This document shows positions 1 through 8,293 of a stretch of 64,000 bases of DNA, in pieces. The stretch covers positions 124,001 through 188,000 of the forward strand of contig NZ_BBOM01000012.1 in NCBI RefSeq assembly GCF_000974485.1. The letters run 5' to 3'. Every line of letters begins with the position of its first letter. The stretch's first letter is position 1. Made by a program: the position numbers and the translations under genes. Under the pieces are notes generated by a model. It did not search any database and was not told the DNA's origin. It saw nothing but the letters and a program-made list of their open reading frames with translations. Source of the stretch: Streptomyces sp. NBRC 109706. Its GTDB lineage: Bacteria; Actinomycetota; Actinomycetes; Streptomycetales; Streptomycetaceae.

Positions 1-356
1 CGGGCGGCCCGACCGGCGCGCTCTGCGCGTTCTACCGGGTGCCGCCGTCCCGACTCGTCGTGGTGCACGACGAGTTGGACATCGGCTACGGGGTGCTGCG
101 GCTGAAGCGCGGTGGTGGCGACAACGGCCACAACGGGCTGAAGTCGATCACCTCGGCGCTGGGCAGGGACTACTTCCGGGTCCGCTTCGGCGTGGGGCGT
201 CCGCCCGGCCGGATGGATGTCGCGGCCTTTGTGCTGCGGGACTTCGCCACGGTGGAGCGGAAGGATCTCGACTACCACGTGGACCGTGCCGCCGATGCCA
301 CCGAGGCACTGGTCACCGAGGGCCTGGAGCGGGCGCAGAGCCGCTACAACGGCTGA
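1..356 (+). CDS. pth: Peptidyl-tRNA hydrolase, 5'-truncated by window edge
   Basis: This is the C-terminal part of cytosolic peptidyl-tRNA hydrolase, which cleaves the peptidyl-tRNA ester bond to recycle drop-off peptidyl-tRNAs. The visible part carries the family stretch VVVHDELDIGYG, a lysine/glycine-rich segment and DNGHNGLKSI, the conserved loop containing the HNGL signature. The reading frame is open to the left edge (codons begin at base 3) and ends in TGA at 354-356, so about 117 C-terminal residues are present of a protein usually near 190-200. The GTG at 39 is internal and is not taken as the start. Confidence 0.95.
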   Translation, partial: GGPTGALCAFYRVPPSRLVVVHDELDIGYGVLRLKRGGGDNGHNGLKSITSALGRDYFRVRFGVGRPPGRMDVAAFVLRDFATVERKDLDYHVDRAADATEALVTEGLERAQSRYNG

Positions 357-424
357 TGCCGGGACAACGGCTGATCGTCCCCCGGGCTTGACCCGGCGCG
401 CGGCTTTGGCCAAAGATCAGCGCC

Positions 425-919
425 ATGCCCGCGACCCGGACCAGTCGACGCAGCCCCGCCCGCCGGGCCGGCGAGAGCGCGTTCGGCGCGCTTCTGCTGG
501 GCCGACTGCTGGTGATGGGGCTGCTGGCCGTGCTGCTGCTGGTGGCCGGCGGCTGGGCGTCCTGGGACACCGGGCGCCATGTGCTGTTCTCCGACGCGGA
601 GCGGGGCGAGGTCACGCTGCTCACCTGCGACCGGGAGGAGTGCGTCGGCCCGTTCCGGCCCACCGGCGAGCTGGTGGTGCTGGAACAGCGGCTGGCCAGG
701 ACCGAGGGCGAGACGCTGGATGTGGCGCTGGTCCCCGGCACGGACGAAGTGGTCCGTGCCGGGGTGGCCGGCGTGCTCTACGCGTTTCTGCCGCTGAGCG
801 GCGCGCTGCTGCTCGCCGCCGTCGCGGTGGGCGGCGGGCTGCGGCTCTATCGCGCCGCCTGGGCGATGGCCGGCACCGCGTTCGCCGCCCTGCTCGCCAC
901 GTTCCTGCTGTGGATCTGA
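425..919 (+). CDS. Small membrane protein of unknown function
   Basis: A 164-residue protein that I do not recognise. It has a basic, Ser/Arg-rich N-terminus (about residues 1-20), a strong hydrophobic segment at roughly 25-48, and an extracytoplasmic-looking middle with two cysteines (near TCDREEC, about 67-73). Two further hydrophobic segments lie near 118-135 and 145-164, the last running to the C-terminus. This predicts three membrane spans with a folded loop between the first two. It follows pth on the same strand by about 70 bp and ends just before a strong terminator, so co-transcription with pth is likely. Codon usage looks native. Confidence 0.75.
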   Translation: MPATRTSRRSPARRAGESAFGALLLGRLLVMGLLAVLLLVAGGWASWDTGRHVLFSDAERGEVTLLTCDREECVGPFRPTGELVVLEQRLARTEGETLDVALVPGTDEVVRAGVAGVLYAFLPLSGALLLAAVAVGGGLRLYRAAWAMAGTAFAALLATFLLWI

Positions 920-937
920 AGGACCGAACGGCCGGAA

Positions 938-974
938 CGCGCCCCCCGTCGCACCGGGTGCGACGGGGGGCGCG
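938..974. terminator. Bidirectional terminator between convergent genes
   Basis: Arms 938-955 and 957-974 are perfectly complementary and G/C-rich, leaving an effective loop of about 4-5 nt. It sits between the stop of the membrane-protein gene (919) and the stop of ppc (980), so it can end transcription from both sides. There is no U-tract, as is common in high-GC actinomycetes. Confidence 0.8.
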
Positions 975-979
975 GTGGT

Positions 980-3769
980 TCAGCCGGTGTTGCGCAGCCC
1001 GGCGGCCACGCCGTTGACGGTCAGCAGCAGGGCGCGGGAGAGCAGTTGGTCGGGCTCCTCACCGCGCTTGGCCGCGGCGCGCTGCCGGTCCAGCAACGTG
1101 ACCTGGAGGTAGGAGATCGGGTCCAGATAGGCGTCCCTGATGCGCAGCGTGCGCTGCAGCGCCGGGTCCGCGTCCAGCAGCTCCTGTTCGCCGGTGATCC
1201 GCAGCACCTCGGCGACGGTCCGCTCGTGCTCGGCCTGGATGGTGTCGAAGACATGCCGCAGCTCGTCCGGGACCAGCGTCTCCACATAGTGCCTGGCGAT
1301 CCGCAGATCCGTCTTGGCCAGCGTCATCTCGACGTTGGAGAGGAAGTTGCGGAAGAAGTGCCAGTGCTGGAACGCCTCGGCCAGCACCTCGTCGAGGCCG
1401 GCCTCGCGGGCCGCCTTGAGGCCCGTGCCGACGCCGAACCAGCCGGGGACGATCTGCCGGGACTGCGTCCAGCCGAAGACCCACGGGATGGCGCGGAGCC
1501 CGTCGAGGCCCGCGCCGCTGTCCGGGCGGCGCGAGGGGCGCGAGCCCAGATGCAGCTCGGCGAGCTGGTCGACGGGGGTGGCGGCGAAGAAGTACGCCGG
1601 CAGGTCCGGGTCCTCGACCAGATCCCGGTAGGCGCCGTGCGCGGCCTCGGAGACGGTGTCCATCGCCGCGTCCCAGCGGGCCAGCGCCTGGCTGGACTGC
1701 CGGGGCGCGGTGTGCAGCGCCGACGCCTGGAGCGTCGCCGAGACGGTGAGTTCGAGGTTCTCCCTGGCGAGGGAGGGGACCAGGTACTTGTCGGAGATGA
1801 CCTCGCCCTGCTCGGTGACCTTGATCTCGCCCTCCAGCGTGCCCCAGGGCTGCGCCAGGATCGCGTCGTGGGTGGGCCCGCCGCCCCGGCCGACCGTGCC
1901 GCCCCGGCCGTGGAAGAGCCGCAGCCGGACGCCGTGCCGGTGCGCGACATCGCGCAGTCGGCGCTGGGCGCGGTGGATCTCCCACTGCGAGGTGGTGATG
2001 CCGCCGAACTTCGAGGAGTCGCTGTAGCCGAGCATGACCTCCTGCACGTCGTCCCGCAGGGAGACCAGCCGCCGGTAGGAGGGGTCGGAGAGCATCGCGT
2101 CCAACAGCTCGTCGGCGATCCGCAGTTCGTCGGTGGTCTCCAGCAGCGGGACGATGCCGATCCTGGCCCAGCCGGCGTGCAGGTCCAGCAGCCCGGCCTC
2201 CCTGGCCAGCACGGCGGCGGCGAAGACGTCGTCGGCGCCCTGGCACATGGAGATGATGTAGGACTCGATCACCTCGGGCCCGAAGGCGTCCAGCGCCTTG
2301 CGCACCGTCTCGAAGACGCCCAGCGTCCGGGCGCCGGCGGCGTCCAGCGGGGCCGGGGTGGGGGCCAGCGGACGGCGGGAGCGCAGCTCCCTGGCGAGCA
2401 GCTTGCCCCGGTACTCACGCGGCATGTCGGCGTACCGCCAGGACTCCTCGCCGAGCCGGTCGAAGAGCTGGCCCAGCGCGTGGTGGTGGGCGTCCGCGTG
2501 CTCCCGCACGTCCATGGTGGCCAGCTGCAGGCCGAAGGCGGCGATGGTGCGCATCAGCCGCTCCACCCGGCCGCCGGCGATCAGCTCGCCCCGGTGCTCG
2601 CGCAGCGAGTCCCTGACCACGGCCAGGTCTGCGAGCAGATCGCCGGTGCCCAGATAGTCGCGGCCGGCGGTGTGCGGGTTGCCGGCGGCCAGCCGCTCCC
2701 TGGTGTTGAGGAGCTTCTGCCGGATGCAGGTGACCTTGAGCCGGTAGGGCTCCTCGGCGTTGAGCCGCTTGTAGCGCGGGGTGATCTCGGGCAGCAGCTC
2801 CAGATCCCGCCGCAGCGACTCCAACAGCTCCTCGCTGGCGCCTGAGTTGCGGATCGAGTTGGAGAGCGCGCTGCGCAGCTCGTCGATGTGCTCCAGGGCG
2901 CTGGAGATCCCGTGTTCGTGCTGGAGCAGCAGGACGTCCCAGGTGACGGACGGGGTGACGTTGGGGTTGCCGTCCCGGTCGCCGCCGATCCAGGTGCCGA
3001 ACGTCAACGGACGGGCGTCGGACGGCAGTTCGACGCCGGCCCGGTCCAGCTCGGCGGAAAGGTCCTCCAGCAGGTCGCCGACCGCGCCGGCGTGCAGCTC
3101 GTCCAGGTAGTAGACGGCGTTCCTGGCCTCGTCGGTCGGCTCGGGCCTGGTGACGCGCAGTTCGTCGGTCTGCCAGATGAGGTCGATGTTCTCCGCGAGC
3201 CGCAGATCGACGCGGCGCCGGTCGCCGCCGTCCTCCGTCTCGGTGCGGTCCAACAGCTCGGCGATCCGGCGCAGCTTGGTCAGCACCGAGCGGCGGGCCG
3301 CCTCCGTGGGGTGCGCGGTGAAGACGGGGCGCACGCCCAGCGCGGCGACCGTCTCCCGCAGATGCGCCGGGTCGGCCTCCTTGAGCATGTCGGCGGTGCG
3401 GCTGAGCGCGCCGCCCTCGGCCGCGCGGCGCTCCCGCAGCTCGCGGCCGCGGTGCACCTGCTCGGTGACATTGGCCAGATGGAAGTAGATGGAGAAGGCG
3501 CGGACCAGCTTGGCCGCCGTGGTCAGATCGGTGGAGCCCAGCAGTTCGGCGGCGGCCTCCCCGTCGCTTCTGGTGAGCGCGCGGACCCGCTCCACCAGCT
3601 CCAGCAGCTCCGGGCTGTCCTGACGGACCAGGGTCTCCCCCAACAGGTCGCCCAATCGGCGGATATCGGCGCGGAGGGCACTACTGCTTTCCGGGGCGCC
3701 CTTGGCGTCCGGGATATCGGCGGCGCCAGTCCCCTGTGGCTGGCGGCTCTTGCTGTCGGGACTGCTCAC
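980..3769 (-). CDS. ppc: Phosphoenolpyruvate carboxylase
   Basis: Cytosolic anaplerotic enzyme converting PEP and bicarbonate to oxaloacetate. The 929-residue product matches the family length. It shows the catalytic motif VFTAHPTEA (His about 153), the Gly/Arg-rich active-site loop FHGRGGTVGRGGG (His about 620) and GYSDSSKFGG, and it ends in the hydrophobic-tail motif LTVNGVAAGLRNTG. The frame is open further upstream, but GTG at 3769 is preferred because AGGAG lies 8 nt before it and the upstream residues look like untranslated DNA. It diverges from the desaturase gene and converges on the pth-linked membrane gene. Confidence 0.97.
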   Translation of the reverse strand: MSSPDSKSRQPQGTGAADIPDAKGAPESSSALRADIRRLGDLLGETLVRQDSPELLELVERVRALTRSDGEAAAELLGSTDLTTAAKLVRAFSIYFHLANVTEQVHRGRELRERRAAEGGALSRTADMLKEADPAHLRETVAALGVRPVFTAHPTEAARRSVLTKLRRIAELLDRTETEDGGDRRRVDLRLAENIDLIWQTDELRVTRPEPTDEARNAVYYLDELHAGAVGDLLEDLSAELDRAGVELPSDARPLTFGTWIGGDRDGNPNVTPSVTWDVLLLQHEHGISSALEHIDELRSALSNSIRNSGASEELLESLRRDLELLPEITPRYKRLNAEEPYRLKVTCIRQKLLNTRERLAAGNPHTAGRDYLGTGDLLADLAVVRDSLREHRGELIAGGRVERLMRTIAAFGLQLATMDVREHADAHHHALGQLFDRLGEESWRYADMPREYRGKLLARELRSRRPLAPTPAPLDAAGARTLGVFETVRKALDAFGPEVIESYIISMCQGADDVFAAAVLAREAGLLDLHAGWARIGIVPLLETTDELRIADELLDAMLSDPSYRRLVSLRDDVQEVMLGYSDSSKFGGITTSQWEIHRAQRRLRDVAHRHGVRLRLFHGRGGTVGRGGGPTHDAILAQPWGTLEGEIKVTEQGEVISDKYLVPSLARENLELTVSATLQASALHTAPRQSSQALARWDAAMDTVSEAAHGAYRDLVEDPDLPAYFFAATPVDQLAELHLGSRPSRRPDSGAGLDGLRAIPWVFGWTQSRQIVPGWFGVGTGLKAAREAGLDEVLAEAFQHWHFFRNFLSNVEMTLAKTDLRIARHYVETLVPDELRHVFDTIQAEHERTVAEVLRITGEQELLDADPALQRTLRIRDAYLDPISYLQVTLLDRQRAAAKRGEEPDQLLSRALLLTVNGVAAGLRNTG

Positions 3770-3920
3770 GGGTGCGGCTCCTCGCAGCTGACTCTTCTGG
3801 CAGGTCGTGTGGGCACGTAGCGGACCGCGCTGTCCGACCGTCCCATGGTAGTGAGCCGCCCTTACCGGTTCTTCACCTCGCGGTGACTTCCCCAGCACGT
3901 GCCTTGTCCCACCCGGTGAA

Positions 3921-3967
3921 CCGCGCTACCTACGTCTCCGTAGGTTACGGTCCCGTAGGTAGCGCGG
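3921..3967. promoter_or_regulatory. Nested palindromic operator, ppc/desaturase intergenic region
   Basis: A perfect 14-bp inverted repeat (3921-3934 with 3954-3967) encloses further symmetry. ACCTACG (3928-3934) and CGTAGGT (3939-3945) form a tight 7-bp inverted repeat with a 4-bp spacer. TACGG and CCGTA flank TC in the right half (3946-3958). Two overlapping TetR-type sites are the simplest reading. The TetR gene downstream of the desaturase is the natural candidate ligand. It lies 115-161 bp upstream of the desaturase ATG and 150-200 bp upstream of the ppc start. Confidence 0.75.
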
Positions 3968-4081
3968 AGCCCCGTGGCCGACGAGGCCTCCCACCGGGAG
4001 TGGGCCGTCGCTCCACGAGGCGTCTGCCGGCCCGGCGGCGCCCCCGTCCCCCCTTCCCAAAGCTCCCCGAGGAAAACGCTC

Positions 4082-5131
4082 ATGAGCACCACCCCCCACC
4101 GGTCCCGCCCGCCGCGCGTCGTCGCGGCGCGCTCCCCCGAGCCGGCGTCCGCTCCACCGAGCGGTGAACAGCGCCGGCCAGGCGGTGAACGGCACAGTAC
4201 GGTCGAACGGTTCGCCCTCGGCCTGTTCATCGTCGTGCCCTTTCTGGCGCTGCTGGCCGCCGTTCCGCTCGCCTGGGGCTGGGGGGTGAGCTGGCTGGAT
4301 CTGGCGCTGTTGACGGTCTGCTACTTCGTCACCTGCCACGGCATCACGGTCGGCTTCCACCGGCACTTCACCCATGGGGCGTTCAAGGCCGGCCGGCGGA
4401 CGCGGATCGCCCTGGCCGTCGCCGGCTCGATGGCCCTGGAGGGGCCGCTGGTGCGGTGGGTCGCCGACCACCGCAGGCACCACCGGCACTCGGACGCGCC
4501 AGGCGATCCGCACTCCCCCTGGCGCTACGGCGAGTCCGTGCCCGCGCTGCTGAAGGGCCTGTGGTGGGCGCATACCGGCTGGATGTTCGACGCCGAGCGG
4601 ACCTGCGCCAGGACCTATGCGCCCGATCTGCTCGACGATCCGGTGCTGAGCCGGATCTCCCGCCGGTTCGGGCTGTGGGCGACGGTGTCGCTGACGACGC
4701 CGGCGCTGGTCGGAGGGCTCGCGACCTGGTCCTGGCAGGGCGCGCTGACGGCCTTCTTCTGGGGCTCGCTGGTGCGCGTCGCGCTGCTGCACCATGTGAC
4801 CTGGTCCATCAACTCCCTCTGCCACGCCGTCGGCAAGCGGCCCTTCAGGTCCCGCGACCGCTCGGCGAACGTCTGGTGGCTGGCGGTGCTGTCCTGCGGC
4901 GAGTCCTGGCACAACCTGCACCACGCCGACCCCACCTGCGCGCGGCACGGCGTCGACCGCCTGCAGTTGGACTCCAGCGCGCGGCTGATCCGGCTGCTGG
5001 AACTGGCCGGCTGGGTATGGGACGTGCGCTGGCCCCGGGGCTCCCGGCTGGACGCCCGACGGGTCCCGCCGACGGGTGCGGGGACCGGCCCGCGAAACCG
5101 GCGGGAAGGCGAACCGGTCGAGACGGCATGA
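4082..5131 (+). CDS. Membrane fatty-acid (acyl-CoA delta-9-type) desaturase
   Basis: A 349-residue membrane di-iron desaturase that introduces a double bond into acyl chains, probably for membrane fluidity. All three histidine boxes are present: HRHFTH (93-98), HRRHHRHSD (130-138) and WHNLHHADP (276-284). Hydrophobic segments lie near 44-64, 70-90, 195-215 and 218-238. ATG at 4082 is chosen because GAGGA lies about 9 nt upstream. The earlier ATG at 3974 would add an unstructured segment starting close to the operator. The gene is followed after 7 bp by a TetR regulator, probably its own repressor sensing acyl-CoA pools. Electron donors are not encoded nearby. Confidence 0.93.
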   Translation: MSTTPHRSRPPRVVAARSPEPASAPPSGEQRRPGGERHSTVERFALGLFIVVPFLALLAAVPLAWGWGVSWLDLALLTVCYFVTCHGITVGFHRHFTHGAFKAGRRTRIALAVAGSMALEGPLVRWVADHRRHHRHSDAPGDPHSPWRYGESVPALLKGLWWAHTGWMFDAERTCARTYAPDLLDDPVLSRISRRFGLWATVSLTTPALVGGLATWSWQGALTAFFWGSLVRVALLHHVTWSINSLCHAVGKRPFRSRDRSANVWWLAVLSCGESWHNLHHADPTCARHGVDRLQLDSSARLIRLLELAGWVWDVRWPRGSRLDARRVPPTGAGTGPRNRREGEPVETA

Positions 5132-5138
5132 TGGGTGC

Positions 5139-5816
5139 GTGGCGACCGAAAACAACACCAGCGACAGCGGCAAAGATCGGCCGGCTCGCGCCAATCGGCG
5201 GGCCCGCAGACGGATGACCGGTACGGAACGTCGGGAGCAGTTGCTGGACATCGGACGCACCCTCTTCGCCGAGCGCGGCTTCGAGGGCACCTCGGTGGAG
5301 GAGATCGCGGCCAAGGCCGGGGTCTCCAAGCCGGTGGTCTACGAGCACTTCGGCGGCAAGGAGGGCCTTTACGCCGTGGTGGTCGACCGTGAGATGAGCC
5401 GGCTGCTGTCCATGGTGACGGGCGCGCTGACCGCGGGGCACCCCCGCGAGCTGCTGGAGCAGGCGGCGTTCGCGCTGCTCGACTACATCGAGCGGTACAC
5501 CGACGGCTTCCACATCTTGGTGCGGGACTCCCCGGTGGCGCAGTCGACGGGGACCTTCGCGTCACTGATCGGGGATATCGCCACCCAGGTCGAGGACATC
5601 CTCGGCCTGGAGTTCAAGAGCCGGGGCTATGACGCCAAGTTGGCGCCGATGTACGCCCAGGCGCTGGTGGGCATGGTGGCGTTGACCGGGCAGTGGTGGC
5701 TCAATGTGCGCAAGCCGAAGAAGGCCGAGGTGGCGGCGCATCTGGTGAATCTGGCCTGGCACGGGCTGCAGGGGCTGGAGCACCACCCGAAGCTGGTGGG
5801 CCGCCGCCGGGTGTGA
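5139..5816 (+). CDS. TetR-family regulator, probably of the adjacent desaturase
   Basis: A 225-residue one-component repressor. The N-terminal helix-turn-helix is typical: RREQLLDIGRTLFAERGF, then TSVEEIAAKAGVSKPVVYEHF with the recognition helix near residues 65-75, then GGKEGLYAVVVD. The rest is an all-alpha ligand-binding domain. GTG at 5139 gives a short polar N-terminal extension and lies 7 bp after the desaturase stop, implying co-transcription. The operator cluster at 3921-3967 is its likely target, which would give autoregulation. Ligand inference (acyl-CoA) rests only on genomic context. Confidence 0.9.
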   Translation: MATENNTSDSGKDRPARANRRARRRMTGTERREQLLDIGRTLFAERGFEGTSVEEIAAKAGVSKPVVYEHFGGKEGLYAVVVDREMSRLLSMVTGALTAGHPRELLEQAAFALLDYIERYTDGFHILVRDSPVAQSTGTFASLIGDIATQVEDILGLEFKSRGYDAKLAPMYAQALVGMVALTGQWWLNVRKPKKAEVAAHLVNLAWHGLQGLEHHPKLVGRRRV

Positions 5817-5840
5817 CCCGGCGGCGGCCCTGAGCAGGCC

Positions 5841-5885
5841 CTCGGCCCCCCGACCGGAGCTGACTGATCCGGTCGGAGGGCCGAG
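5841..5885. terminator. Bidirectional terminator after TetR and rodlin genes
   Basis: 17-nt arms (5841-5857 and 5869-5885) pair with a single mismatch around an 11-nt loop. It lies between the convergent TetR stop (5816) and the rodlin stop (5949). Confidence 0.75.
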
Positions 5886-5948
5886 GAAGGGGGGTGTGGC
5901 GCCTGGGGGATGCGGCTCGTCGGCCGGCGCCACGGGAGGCGGGGCGCC

Positions 5949-6353
5949 TCAGTCGTTGACGCCGTTCCAGGAGAGGACCGGGATGTCCGACAGCACGTGC
6001 GACAGCGGGTCGTCGCCGTCCACCTGGGTGGAGTTCTCCGCACAGGTCTGGTCGTTGGCGCTGGTCAGCACGTCCTGAACGGTGATCGGGATCAGGCCGA
6101 TGAGGGAACCGGCGTTCACCTTCTGGATGTCCGCGACCGGCAGACAGACGTCGTTCAGGGAGCTGTTGACCAGCGCCATGTTCGGGCTCATGTAGCCGCC
6201 CGTGGTGGTGTTGCCAACCCGGTCCGAGGCACCGTTGCCGTTGATCGTGGTGAGTTCGGAGTCGTCGGCGGCCATGGCGGGGGTGGCGGCGATGCCGGCC
6301 ATGCCGACAGCGGAGGCCGCGACCGCGACCGTGGCAAGCGACTTCTTGATCAC
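5949..6353 (-). CDS. Rodlin, spore-surface rodlet-layer protein
   Basis: A 134-residue secreted structural protein of the rodlin (RdlA/RdlB) family, which organises chaplin amyloid fibrils into paired rodlets on aerial hyphae and spores. It has a Sec signal peptide (IKKSLATVAVAASAVGM through PAMAA, about 1-27). The mature part carries family features: NGNGAS, a GxMSPNMALVNSSLN-type segment, GLIPITVQD, QTCAENSTQ and DPLSHVLSDIPVLSWNGV. Two cysteines are conserved. GTG at 6353 is preceded by GGAAGGA at good spacing. No chaplin gene is nearby, although known rodlin pairs sit beside chaplin genes. Expression is expected during aerial growth. Confidence 0.93.
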   Translation of the reverse strand: MIKKSLATVAVAASAVGMAGIAATPAMAADDSELTTINGNGASDRVGNTTTGGYMSPNMALVNSSLNDVCLPVADIQKVNAGSLIGLIPITVQDVLTSANDQTCAENSTQVDGDDPLSHVLSDIPVLSWNGVND

Positions 6354-6474
6354 AAGCTTGTCCTTCCGAGTTCTGGGATGCCCTGTTTCCGGAGCGCCCT
6401 GAACAACGCTTCTCGGTGGATTCAGTTGCCTCCGTTCACCCGAATCGCGCAATCTGAGGCCCGTTGGGGGCTTG

Positions 6475-6882
6475 TCAGCGCACTTCAGGGAGCGCGTGAC
6501 CGCTTGCCCGCCCCCCGGGGATCGCGACCGGCTGAAGGAACTCCAACCGGTTCCCGACCGGGTCGTGGGTGTGCAGCCGGCGGTGTTCCGGCAGCGCGGT
6601 GTCCCAGCGGAACGGCACCCCGGCGTCCGTCAGCAGCCGGGCCACCGCGTCGATATCGGCCACCAGCAGGCCCGGATGTGCCTTGCGCGCGGGCCGGAAC
6701 CCCGCCTCCGTACCGAGGTGCAGCTCCAGTGCCCCGGCCAGGAACCAGCAGCCGCCCCTGGCGGCCAGCTCGGGTGGTTTGGGCAGTTCCGGCAGGCCGA
6801 GGAGCCCGCCGTAGAACGCTCGCAGCTCGGGTTCGCTGCCGACCGGCGCGGCAAGCGCCACATGGTGTGCGCCGAGAATCAC
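6475..6882 (-). CDS. VOC/glyoxalase-fold protein
   Basis: A 135-residue vicinal-oxygen-chelate fold protein. It starts with the usual first strand (ILGAHHVALAAP) and helix (ELRAFYGGLLGL). It has a second beta-alpha-beta unit (HPGLLVADIDAVARLL...GVPFRWD) and closes with HDPVGNRLEFLQP. Candidate metal ligands are His7, the Glu/His pair in LELHLG and Glu in RLEFL. Substrate is unknown; glyoxalase-like or resistance-type activity is possible. Its GTG start overlaps the stop of the methyltransferase by 4 bp, so the two are translationally coupled. Confidence 0.85.
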   Translation of the reverse strand: MILGAHHVALAAPVGSEPELRAFYGGLLGLPELPKPPELAARGGCWFLAGALELHLGTEAGFRPARKAHPGLLVADIDAVARLLTDAGVPFRWDTALPEHRRLHTHDPVGNRLEFLQPVAIPGGRASGHALPEVR

Positions 6883-7691
6883 GCGGCCCTCCTGGCGACG
6901 GCGAAGACGCGGCGGAACGGGAAGACCGTGCCGTGCGCGTCGGCCGGATAGGCGGTGCGCAGTTCGGCCGCGTACTCGGCGACAAAGGCGGTCCTGGCCT
7001 CCGGATCGTCCTCCAGCGCGGTGAGCACCGGGCGCAGGCCGGTGCCGCTGACCCAGTCGAGCACCGCGTCGTCGCCGGCCAGCCGGTGGAGGTAGGTGGT
7101 CTCCCAGACGTCGACGTCGGCGCAGAGCGGGGACAGCTCGGCGAGATAGCCCTCGGGGGTGAGCACCGGGGGGTCCGTTCGCAGGACGCCGGCCAACCGA
7201 GCGCGCCAGCGCGGGCGTTCGGCGACCTCCCGCATCAGCCGGTGGCTGGGGGCCGCGTGGTTCCCCGGAACCTGGAAGGCCAGCACCCCGCCGGGGGCCA
7301 GCCCGGCCACCCAGTCCGGGAACCTGAGGTGGTGGTCGGGCACCCACTGCAGCGCGGCGTTGGCGATCAGCAGATCCCAGGGCTCGGCCGGCCGCCAGCT
7401 CGCCAGATCCGCCTCGACGAACCGCACGGACCGCGCAGACCGGTCCCCGGCCTTGGCCCGCGCCTCGGCCAGCATCTCCGGCGAGTTGTCCAGTCCGGTG
7501 ATCCGGGCGTCGGGCCAGCGCCCGAAGAGGGAGAGGGTGGGCCCGCCGGGACCGCAACCCAGATCGGCGATCGCCGGCCGGTCCGGCAACTCGGGCACGC
7601 GGGCGACGAGTTCGGTCAGGGGTCGGGAACGGTCGCGCCCATGCCGCTGGTACTGGGCCGGATCCCATCTGAGGTGCTGTGTGGCTGCCAT
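6879..7691 (-). CDS. SAM-dependent methyltransferase, trans-aconitate methyltransferase-like
   Basis: A 270-residue class I methyltransferase. Motif I is IADLGCGPGGPTLSL (about 41-55), followed by the acidic ribose-binding segment ITGLDNSPEML and the motif ANAALQWVPD, which is typical of the trans-aconitate 2-methyltransferase (Tam) group. The protein length also fits Tam (about 250-270). The start is ATG at 7691. The gene is divergent from a MarR regulator across 87 bp containing inverted repeats, and coupled by a 4-bp overlap to the downstream VOC gene. Methylation of trans-aconitate or another carboxylate is an inference from family resemblance. Confidence 0.87.
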   Translation of the reverse strand: MAATQHLRWDPAQYQRHGRDRSRPLTELVARVPELPDRPAIADLGCGPGGPTLSLFGRWPDARITGLDNSPEMLAEARAKAGDRSARSVRFVEADLASWRPAEPWDLLIANAALQWVPDHHLRFPDWVAGLAPGGVLAFQVPGNHAAPSHRLMREVAERPRWRARLAGVLRTDPPVLTPEGYLAELSPLCADVDVWETTYLHRLAGDDAVLDWVSGTGLRPVLTALEDDPEARTAFVAEYAAELRTAYPADAHGTVFPFRRVFAVARRAA

Positions 7692-7711
7692 ACGCCGGAT
7701 CGTTCCCCGAA

Positions 7712-7736
7712 TATCTCTCGATGTCAAGATACTTGA
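7712..7736. promoter_or_regulatory. Probable MarR operator
   Basis: The perfect inverted repeat TCAAG-ATA-CTTGA (7724-7736) overlaps a second one with outer arms TATCT/AGATA (7712-7731). It lies between the divergent methyltransferase (start 7691) and marR (start 7779) genes, the usual position for an autoregulatory MarR site. The TCAAGATA half-site is typical of MarR boxes. Confidence 0.65.
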
Positions 7737-7778
7737 TGACGTGAGACTTCATGTCGACAGAACAACTAGACTGACCCC

Positions 7779-8270
7779 ATGGAGGACGAGGTGGATCGGC
7801 TGGTCGCGGCCTGGCGGCGGGAACGGCCCGATCTCGACGTGGAGCCGCTCGAAGTGCTCAGCCGGGTGAGCAGGCTGGCCCGCCACCTGGATCGGGCCAG
7901 GCGGCTGGCCTTCGCCGAACACCGCCTGGAGCCGTGGGAGTTCGATGTGCTCACCGCGCTGCGCCGGGCCGGTGGCCCCTATCAGCTGTCGCCCGGGCAG
8001 CTGCTCACCCAGACGCTGGTCACCTCGGGCACCATGACCAACCGCATCGACAGGCTGGCCAAGAAGGGCCTGGTGGAGCGGCTGCCGGACCCGAGCGACC
8101 GACGCGGCGTGCTGGTCCGCCTCACCCCGGCGGGGCGCGATCAGGCGGACAGCGCGCTGGCCGGGCTGCTGGAGCAGGAGCGGGCGATCCTGGCCGATCT
8201 CACCCCCGCCCAGCGCCGCGAACTGGCCGCGCTGCTCCGCGCCCTCACCGCCCCCTTCGACAACTTCTAG
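7779..8270 (+). CDS. MarR-family transcriptional regulator
   Basis: A 163-residue winged-helix regulator. The dimerisation helix is near residues 15-45. The HTH (LSPGQLLTQTLVTSGTMTNRIDRLAKKGLVERL, about 72-104) is followed by the wing with the signature DPSDRRGVLVRLTPAG (107-122), and a C-terminal helix completes the dimer interface. It is divergent from the methyltransferase/VOC pair, which it most likely represses through the palindromes at 7712-7736. The ligand is unknown; phenolic or carboxylic effectors are usual for the family. Confidence 0.92.
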   Translation: MEDEVDRLVAAWRRERPDLDVEPLEVLSRVSRLARHLDRARRLAFAEHRLEPWEFDVLTALRRAGGPYQLSPGQLLTQTLVTSGTMTNRIDRLAKKGLVERLPDPSDRRGVLVRLTPAGRDQADSALAGLLEQERAILADLTPAQRRELAALLRALTAPFDNF

Positions 8271-8293
8271 GGTGCGTCCCAGGGCCGGGCGTC

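Noticed and set aside
1046..2845. Long open frame (599 codons) on the plus strand opposite ppc
   Set aside because: It has no domain signal and its composition (Gly/Asp/Gln/Arg/Val-rich) is that of an antisense frame in GC-rich DNA; ppc on the other strand has all catalytic motifs.
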